From the NCBI GenBank assembly GCA_934655935.1, contig CAKUHJ010000060.1, positions 1 to 10,837 on the forward strand: DNA of 10,837 nucleotides, written 5' to 3'. Source of the DNA: an uncultured Oscillospiraceae bacterium. Its GTDB lineage: Bacteria; Bacillota; Clostridia; Oscillospirales; Oscillospiraceae. Made by a program: the position numbers and the translations under genes. This document shows, piece after piece, positions 7,175 through 10,837 of the stretch. The notes below the pieces were generated by a model. It saw nothing but the letters and a program-made list of their open reading frames with translations. It was not told the origin of the DNA and searched no databases. Each line of letters opens with the position of its first letter. The first letter of the stretch is position 1.

Positions 7175-7435
7175 ATGACGAACCGCAATAATTCGATCAA
7201 TGTTCCCGAAGCACGCAACGCGATGGACCAGTTCAAGCTTGAGGCTGCCAACGAGGTCGGCGTCAACCTGAAGAACGGCTATAACGGCGACCTGACCTCC
7301 CGTGAGGCCGGCTCCGTTGGCGGTCAGATGGTCAAGAGCATGTGTCCCGTACGAACTGCGGGATTTACGAGAAACGACAGGACTGCCGCAGGGCATGTCG
7401 TGGAGGTCGGGTACATAGTGACACTGACGGTGTAA
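7175..7435 (+). CDS. Alpha/beta-type small acid-soluble spore protein with a replaced C-terminus
   Basis: Residues 8-56 are a typical clostridial alpha/beta SASP: INVPEARNAMDQFKLEAANE followed by GVNLKNGYNGDLTSREAGSV and GGQMVKSM. SASPs coat forespore DNA and protect it from UV and heat, then are degraded at germination by the GPR protease. Normal members continue after GGQMVK.M with a short helix and end near 60-75 residues. Here, from residue 57, the sequence becomes CPVRTAGFTRNDRTAAGHVV and then EVGYIVTLTV, unlike any SASP end. It resembles the last strand of a PASTA domain (pattern AAG..VE.G..VTLTV). The protein is 86 residues. AAGGAG (7160-7165) precedes the ATG. The most conserved DNA-contact segment is intact, so the product may still bind DNA, but loss of the natural C-terminus may make it non-functional. 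A terminator follows within 7 bases of the stop codon. Confidence 0.75.
   Translation: MTNRNNSINVPEARNAMDQFKLEAANEVGVNLKNGYNGDLTSREAGSVGGQMVKSMCPVRTAGFTRNDRTAAGHVVEVGYIVTLTV
7343..7435 (+). other. Foreign 3' segment fused to the SASP reading frame (PASTA-like tail)
   Basis: This 93-base segment starts exactly where similarity to SASPs stops. In the SASP frame its last 16 residues fit the closing signature of PASTA domains, which end PBP2/SpoVD-type transpeptidases and PrkC-type kinases. It also contains nested inverted repeats: ACGACA (7375-7380) with TGTCGT, and TGCC with GGCA around GCAG inside. The origin is not certain. It could be a recombination scar, a gene-end fusion or an assembly join. 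Confidence 0.4.
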
Positions 7436-7441
7436 AGGAAT

Positions 7442-7489
7442 TCCCAGCAGCTTTGCAGAAAACAAAGCTTGCTGGGGATTTTTTATTTT
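7442..7489 (+). terminator. Intrinsic terminator of the SASP transcript
   Basis: The left arm 7442-7455 pairs with 7463-7478 as two helices (CCCAGCA with TGCTGGG, GCTTTG with CAAAGC) separated by a single bulged T, with a 7-base loop. The T-rich tail TTTTTTATTTT (7479-7489) follows. It starts 7 bases after the stop codon at 7435. Confidence 0.85.
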
Positions 7490-7501
7490 GCAGCTTTCTC
7501 A

Positions 7502-7530
7502 TTGCGAACATTTCAGAATTATGGTAAGAT
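7502..7530 (+). promoter_or_regulatory. Sigma-A-type promoter of the pseudopilin gene
   Basis: TTGCGA (7502-7507), a 17-base spacer and TAAGAT (7525-7530), with TGG before the -10 as an extended element. Transcription would start near 7537. This is only about 7 bases before the ATG at 7544, which argues for the downstream start at 7574. Confidence 0.6.
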
Positions 7531-7573
7531 AGCTGTATGAAGAATGGATATCCAAGATAAAGCAGGGATGATT

Positions 7574-8491
7574 GTGAAACGAACCAGAAACGGATTTACA
7601 CTGATGGAAATGCTGATTGTCATTGCGATCATCGCCGTATTGATTGCAATTGCAATCCCGATATTTTTGTCACAGCTTGAAAGAGCCAGGGAAGCAGCAG
7701 ATCTTGCAAATGTACGCTCTGCTTATGCGCAGGTATCTGCGGAGGAACTGCTCGGAAATCCAGAGACCACTGTGACCGTCAACCTAAAGCAGAAGCAGGC
7801 CGACTGGCAATCGTTGAACCCTGTGAATATTGGCGGTATCGTTCATTACAAAGGCCAAGGAGACGCGGATAATTGGAAAGGCGTTGCTGCGCCGAACGGA
7901 ACCTGTGTTGTATCGTATAATGAGGACTGCGGTATCATTCTGACTTGGAGCGGAAAAGCCGACCCATCTGCGCCTGAATACCCGTTTAACACCAGCGTGA
8001 CAGATTTCTTCCCGCTTCTATATGATACAGATTTTTGGAAAAACGGCAGCATGGAAAACAATCATAACTTTGAGTTTGACTCCAGATGCCCGAATTCGAA
8101 ATATGTTCCGGCTATTTTCGAAGAAATCAAAAAACTGGACAACAGTCTTTTACAGCAGCCGGACTGTACTTGGGCTTATCTCGGCAGCGGAAAGAACGGA
8201 GAAAAAGCAGGTCGGTACCTTTTCTGGACATCTCTGAACACAGACAAAGTCGGGGCCGGAAATAAAATTCCCGTAATTATTCAAACCGGTGACGGGAAGT
8301 ATTACGTTTCCGAAACCACGACCGGACAAAGAACGGACAAAACCTATGTTACGGTTTCGGAATCGCTTGCATCGAAGCAGTATAAGCAGATCCTGAAAAA
8401 CGGAGAAGAATTTTCCACCTTGGAAGCAGCCTACGACGCCTACATCAACGCCTTGGAGAATTCCAGGTATGATTCGGTTCGCCAGTCTTAA
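7574..8491 (+). CDS. Orphan type IV pilin-like / type II secretion pseudopilin
   Basis: The N-terminus is a textbook class III signal: a short basic leader (KRTRNG), then FTLMEMLIVIAIIAVLIAIA. Prepilin peptidase would cut between Gly and Phe; Glu is at mature position 5 and a hydrophobic helix follows. The mature protein is about 298 residues, with a large, mostly polar C-terminal region rich in Trp, Tyr, Asn and Gly that I cannot assign to a family. I prefer the GTG at 7574 (7-residue leader, AGCAGGG 6 bases upstream). ATGs at 7544 and 7568 give longer leaders, and 7544 lies too close to the promoter. No prepilin peptidase, ATPase or membrane platform gene is present, so assembly would depend on genes elsewhere. 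Base composition is clearly lower in GC than the flanks (25 of 60 at 7981-8040 against 45 of 60 at 5461-5520), which suggests transfer. Confidence 0.85.
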   Translation: MKRTRNGFTLMEMLIVIAIIAVLIAIAIPIFLSQLERAREAADLANVRSAYAQVSAEELLGNPETTVTVNLKQKQADWQSLNPVNIGGIVHYKGQGDADNWKGVAAPNGTCVVSYNEDCGIILTWSGKADPSAPEYPFNTSVTDFFPLLYDTDFWKNGSMENNHNFEFDSRCPNSKYVPAIFEEIKKLDNSLLQQPDCTWAYLGSGKNGEKAGRYLFWTSLNTDKVGAGNKIPVIIQTGDGKYYVSETTTGQRTDKTYVTVSESLASKQYKQILKNGEEFSTLEAAYDAYINALENSRYDSVRQS

Positions 8492-8578
8492 GGTGCTTCG
8501 ACCCGCTGTAGCCGCCGATTTCGGGAGGGATGCTCCAGCGGCGTCAGCCTGCAAATTTCCGGTTAAGCCCTTGCGCGC

Positions 8579-8836
8579 TCAGCCCGCGAGCTTCTTTTTT
8601 ACCTCCAGCAGCGCCAGCGCCAGCTGGTCCGGGCAGGAGGTTTCCTTCATGCCGCAGTGGATGCCCTTGACGCGGCGGATGACCTCGTCGATCTCCATTC
8701 CCTGCACTAGGCGGCTGATGCCCTGAAGATTGCCGCTGCAGCCGCCGATATACTCGATGGATTGGACCTTGCCGTCCTCCACGTCGATGAGAATCCGGCT
8801 CGAGCAGGTGCCGTGTGTTTTGTATTCATAATGCAT
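8579..8836 (-). CDS. TIGR03905-type TSCPD-domain protein
   Basis: This 85-residue protein carries the literal TSCPD motif (residues 66-70) inside GMKETSCPDQLALALLEVKK and four cysteines (11, 33, 61, 68), in the order seen in the small stand-alone TSCPD family common in Firmicutes. The TSCPD domain also occurs at the end of some class II ribonucleotide reductases, where its cysteines are thought to bind metal or help redox chemistry; the role of the stand-alone form is unknown. It is full length. The ribosome site AAAGGA lies ahead of the ATG. The gene starts 19 bases after the stop of the YbaK gene and should be transcribed with it from the promoter at 9357-9385. Confidence 0.9.
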   Translation of the reverse strand: MHYEYKTHGTCSSRILIDVEDGKVQSIEYIGGCSGNLQGISRLVQGMEIDEVIRRVKGIHCGMKETSCPDQLALALLEVKKKLAG

Positions 8837-8855
8837 GATATCGGTTCCTTTCCAG

Positions 8856-9326
8856 TTAAGTCGTCAGATCACAGAGGCTCAGGTCCAGATAGTCCGTCAG
8901 TGCGTCCGGGCTCAGCAGAATCTGGCAGCCGCGGCAGCCGGCGCTTACGCCGATCTCATCATAGAGCTGCGCCGTTTCGTCCAGGAAGGTCGGGAACGGC
9001 TTTTTCATGCCGATCGGGCTGCAGCCGCCGCGCACATAGCCGGTCAGCGGCAGAAGCTCCCTGACATGGATGAGCTCCACCTTTTTGTCCTGCGCGGCCT
9101 TCGCGGCTTTTTTCAGGTCCAGCTCGCAGCAGACTGGGATGCAGAAGACCAGATAGCCGCGCTTTTCGCCGCGCGCGACCAGCGTCTTGAAAATCTGCTC
9201 CGGCGGCATGCCGATGGCCGCGGCCGCGTGAAGACCGGACAGGTCGCTTTCGTCGTAATCATACTGCACGGCGCGGTAACGAAGCTTCGCCGCGTCCAGA
9301 AGCCGCATCACATTGGTCTTGTTCAT
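8856..9326 (-). CDS. ybaK: Cys-tRNA(Pro)/Cys-tRNA(Cys) deacylase, YbaK/EbsC family
   Basis: This 156-residue cytoplasmic protein belongs to the YbaK/EbsC aminoacyl-tRNA deacylases, which hydrolyse Cys wrongly attached to tRNA-Pro. Family marks are IFKTLVARG with the conserved lysine at position 47, the strand GYLVFCIPVCCELDLKKAAK at 57-76, and GGCSPIGMKK at 100-109, the GG.SPiG loop of the active site. Length is typical. The frame stays open far upstream (to 9638), but the ATG at 9324-9326 has a strong GGAGGCGG site 4-5 bases before it and begins at the usual family N-terminus. It is first in a two-gene unit with the TSCPD protein. Several extra cysteines (CC at 66-67, CRGC at 131-134) might bind metal; this is only an observation. 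Confidence 0.92.
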   Translation of the reverse strand: MNKTNVMRLLDAAKLRYRAVQYDYDESDLSGLHAAAAIGMPPEQIFKTLVARGEKRGYLVFCIPVCCELDLKKAAKAAQDKKVELIHVRELLPLTGYVRGGCSPIGMKKPFPTFLDETAQLYDEIGVSAGCRGCQILLSPDALTDYLDLSLCDLTT

Positions 9327-9350
9327 ATTCCGCCTCCGGGAGATTGGTAT

Positions 9351-9374
9351 GCGCCTATTATAGCGGATAGGCGC
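9351..9374. promoter_or_regulatory. 8-bp inverted repeat over the ybaK promoter, possible operator
   Basis: GCGCCTAT (9351-9358) and ATAGGCGC (9367-9374) are perfect inverted copies 8 bases apart. They overlap the -10 and the spacer and end near the predicted transcription start. Because most of the repeat lies upstream of the start, it would act as DNA (repressor site) rather than as an RNA hairpin. Confidence 0.45.
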
Positions 9375-9385
9375 CCGTCTTGCAA
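9357..9385 (-). promoter_or_regulatory. Strong sigma-A-type promoter of the ybaK-TSCPD operon
   Basis: On the minus strand, TTGCAA (9385-9380), a 17-base spacer and a perfect TATAAT (9362-9357). Transcription should start near 9350, giving a leader of about 24 bases. It is the best match to consensus in the window. Confidence 0.8.
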
Positions 9386-9391
9386 GAGGCA

Positions 9392-9413
9392 GACGGCGGC
9401 ACCGGCCGCCGTC
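9392..9413 (-). terminator. GC-rich hairpin at the end of the HicB/DinB-like gene
   Basis: A perfect 9-bp stem (9392-9400 with 9405-9413) closes a 4-base loop and overlaps the stop codon of the upstream gene. On the minus strand no real T run follows (only a mixed T/C stretch), so termination may be weak. It sits just before the -35 of the ybaK promoter. Confidence 0.4.
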
Positions 9414-10113
9414 AAAAGTAAAACGGATTTTCGATGCGTTCCGCGCCAAAGACCTTTGCGGCCATCCGATACATCGCCTTGGCGTGAATGCGGTCATGCC
9501 AGATAAATCGACGAAGCACCTTGCGCAGAGACCAATCTTCTCCATAGCTGCCTGCGATGACTGCATTTTCAAGGAAGTCCGGCTTTGCTTCCAGCGCTTC
9601 AAATCCGCGTTCGCGGCACACATAGATGCTTCCGTCATTGTCGGCGTCGACGTGGATCTCCGAAAAATAATACTCGTTTACATTTTTCGTATGCGCATAC
9701 ATTTCATTGGCCGAGCGCGGGACTTTTCCGTAAAAGGTCCTGCGTTCGGGGGCGGCCGTTGCATTCTTATCGGGAACAGAATCATACAAGTTAAGAAAGT
9801 CCTGCGCGGATTTCAGCGCAAGCGCCTTCAGCTTGCCATATTCTTCTGCTGTCAGCGGCGCTTTTTCACTGTCGAAAAGCACGTCGGAATCCGCGTCGCA
9901 GATCATAAGCCCAGAAGCCTTTTCTTCCACGATGGCGACGTCCATATCTGCATCCGTTTTCTGGCCGCACCATTTGAGATAAGAGGATATTTCTGCTGGC
10001 ATTTTCTGGACGGCGGCTTCCAGTGTTTCTCCGCGGGTATATGCACCTGCAAAATCCGCCGCATAAAGCAAGGTGGCGCTGCCGTTATGCTCCCATACAC
10101 AGTTGAGCGTCAT
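9412..10113 (-). CDS. Two-domain protein: HicB-like N-terminus with DinB-like C-terminus
   Basis: This 233-residue protein starts at the ATG at 10111-10113 behind GGAGAG. An open extension to 10308 reads through a pseudogene in the wrong frame and is not used. Residues 1-50 (ending FAGAYTRGETLEAAVQKMPA EISSYLKW) look like the small partial RNase-H-like fold of HicB-type proteins, which contain a P-G-x-x-x-x-G-x-TLEEA core. A charged linker (about 60-125) follows. Residues 126-225 resemble a DinB/YfiT four-helix metal-binding domain: EMYAHTKNVNEYYFSEI with His141, and FIWHDRIHAKAMYRMAAK with His206 and His210 in an HxxxH arrangement. DinB-like proteins are often metal-dependent thiol transferases. 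No HicA toxin lies beside it, so an antitoxin role is doubtful. Function is unassigned; both domain calls rest on short motifs. Confidence 0.7.
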   Translation of the reverse strand: MTLNCVWEHNGSATLLYAADFAGAYTRGETLEAAVQKMPAEISSYLKWCGQKTDADMDVAIVEEKASGLMICDADSDVLFDSEKAPLTAEEYGKLKALALKSAQDFLNLYDSVPDKNATAAPERRTFYGKVPRSANEMYAHTKNVNEYYFSEIHVDADNDGSIYVCRERGFEALEAKPDFLENAVIAGSYGEDWSLRKVLRRFIWHDRIHAKAMYRMAAKVFGAERIENPFYF

Positions 10114-10204
10114 GATAGCTCTCCAATCGTCTGTTTTATGATAAGAATTGAACCTGATCCAAAGGCTGATATTCCGCGGCCCCTTCGAGATGCGAACTGT
10201 CAGA

Positions 10205-10439
10205 TCAGAAAAACAAATCAGCCAGAGCCTGCCGCTGATATAGACCGCTCTCGATCTGATGCACCAGAACATTGCGCGACCATCCGTTTTTTGCAGCCTG
10301 CTCCGCATACCAGATATGCGTCGATGGCGTGATACAGATGAAGCAGTTCACAGTTTACCTGAATCGTCGCACGGTACTGCGCCGTGCGGATCTCTTGCTT
10401 GACCTGTTCCGCCGTTTCCAGGTATTCGTTTGCGTTCAT
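10205..10439 (-). pseudogene. Decayed DUF1016 (YhcG-type PDDEXK nuclease) gene with internal deletion and frameshift
   Basis: The ATG at 10437-10439 (AAGGA 8 bases upstream) begins MNANEYLETAEQVKQEIRTA, then QYRATIQVNCELLHLYHAI, the typical start of the DUF1016 N-terminal domain. After about 10320 this frame loses similarity. In another minus-strand frame, 10316 to 10205 reads HIWYAEQAAKNGWSRNVLVH, then QIESGLYQRQALADLFF and a stop, which is the end of the same domain (WYA...GWSRN.LVHQIE). Intact family members have many tens of residues between these two pieces and a PDDEXK nuclease domain after them. Both are missing here, so the gene has lost an internal segment and its catalytic half. YhcG proteins are often found near restriction and mobile DNA. 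A -10-like TATAAT lies at 10470-10465 without a good -35. The remnant lies directly upstream of the HicB/DinB-like gene. Confidence 0.75.
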
Positions 10440-10695
10440 CAGCATTGTCCTTCCCTCGGCAATTATTATAAATATATGCGTTCCAATGGCGTGACTATAG
10501 ACTTCAATCAATGGATGGAACACGAGAGCAATCCACTGCTTGCAGTTTTAGAATACATACAGCCGGTAAAGGGTACTGGTAATTGAGTTCTGTATTGTAA
10601 TAAAAAGATAGCAGCATTTGGTCACCTTTAATACGACGTTTAGTTTAAGCTTTCACGCCGTTATTTTCTTATTAAATAGTTCAAGATTCTTGACA
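10440..10695. other. AT-richer stretch with no convincing intact gene
   Basis: The only notable open frame is on the plus strand, from ATG 10477 to TGA at 10584-10586: 36 residues, MRSNGVTIDFNQWMEHESNP, then LLAVLEYIQPVKGTGN. Its composition is protein-like and it could be the end of a lost gene, but it has no ribosome site and I do not recognise it. The rest (10587-10695) is AT-rich with no clear gene, RNA or repeat. TTGACA at 10690-10695 has no matching -10. Confidence 0.4.
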
Positions 10696-10837
10696 CTATT
10701 CATATTTCTTGCTGACACGGATCAGTTTCATAACCGGAATGCCCGACACAGCCACTCTTGCATGTGTTACTGGTCTTTGGAACGAACTCAGATCATCCAC
10801 ACGGGGACAATGTATGTGCTGCTGTCGATTGCGCTCA
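10696..10837 (-). CDS. Possible 3' end of an unrecognised gene entering from the right edge
   Basis: The minus-strand frame is open from the edge to TAG at 10698-10696, 46 codons, ending VAVSGIPVMKLIRVSKKYE. A basic, hydrophilic end like this would suit a real C-terminus, but I recognise no family. A plus-strand frame in the same stretch is also open, so the coding status is uncertain. Confidence 0.2.
   Translation of the reverse strand, partial: ERNRQQHIHCPRVDDLSSFQRPVTHARVAVSGIPVMKLIRVSKKYE

Noticed and set aside
7343..7435. Group II intron or diversity-generating repeat inside the SASP gene
   Set aside because: The segment is under 100 bases, no domain V-like hairpin, reverse transcriptase or template repeat is visible, and the reading frame stays open across the junction.
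8492..8578. Short GC-rich inverted pairings downstream of the pseudopilin
   Set aside because: Several 5-6 bp pairings (for example GCCGC with GCGGC) are possible, but there is no T run and no conserved form. Such pairings are common by chance in GC-rich DNA.
9327..9638. Extension of the ybaK frame up to 9638
   Set aside because: The extension overlaps the end of the HicB/DinB-like gene and the promoter. The internal ATG at 9326 has a strong ribosome site and the normal family start.
9484..10332. Plus-strand open frame of 282 residues
   Set aside because: It is antisense to the HicB/DinB-like gene and the DUF1016 remnant, with no motifs of its own.
10690..10718. Perfect TTGACA as a promoter
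   Set aside because: The bases 16-18 positions downstream do not resemble a -10 element.
1..10837. CRISPR arrays, tRNA or rRNA genes, complete insertion sequences
   Set aside because: No regularly spaced repeats, cloverleaf-like genes, rRNA segments or transposase frames with terminal inverted repeats were seen on reading both strands.

Overview
The window looks like chromosome from an endospore-forming, moderately GC-rich member of the Clostridia, probably a gut Oscillospiraceae-like bacterium. This rests on a recognisable alpha/beta small acid-soluble spore protein (SASP) start, a transketolase split into two subunits, strong Shine-Dalgarno sites, and neighbours typical of anaerobic Firmicutes (TIGR03905 TSCPD protein, YbaK/EbsC deacylase, EamA permease). 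The genus is inference; no rRNA or marker gene is present.

Layout. (1) Positions 1-1463, minus strand: the N-terminal half of a MalT/LuxR-type ATP-dependent regulator running off the left edge, divergent from (2) an EamA/DMT permease (1637-2524, plus). (3) A perfect 18-bp bidirectional terminator separates the permease from a convergent two-gene transketolase operon (4362 down to 2569, minus). (4) A membrane family-2 glycosyltransferase (5799 to 4540, minus) is divergent from an L-asparaginase (6000-7004, plus). (5) Positions 7005-8580 form an accessory patch. It holds a sigma-G-like promoter, a SASP gene whose last residues are replaced by a tail resembling the end of a PASTA domain, a terminator, and a lower-GC orphan pseudopilin with its own promoter. 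(6) A ybaK-TSCPD operon (9326 to 8579, minus) is driven by a near-consensus promoter overlapped by an inverted repeat. (7) From 9412 to the right edge lies a HicB-like/DinB-like two-domain protein, preceded by a clearly decayed DUF1016 (YhcG) gene with an internal deletion, then about 400 bases of AT-richer DNA with no convincing intact gene.

How the genes fit together. Most are independent housekeeping units: carbon rearrangement by transketolase, asparagine use, tRNA proofreading, export or uptake by the DMT permease, envelope polysaccharide synthesis. The unusual parts are the rearranged spore-protein locus with its pseudopilin neighbour, and the degraded nuclease gene at the right. Both suggest recombination or transfer. 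I did not find a convincing complete new system. The best candidates for a second look are the chimeric SASP, the orphan pseudopilin and the two-domain HicB/DinB protein.
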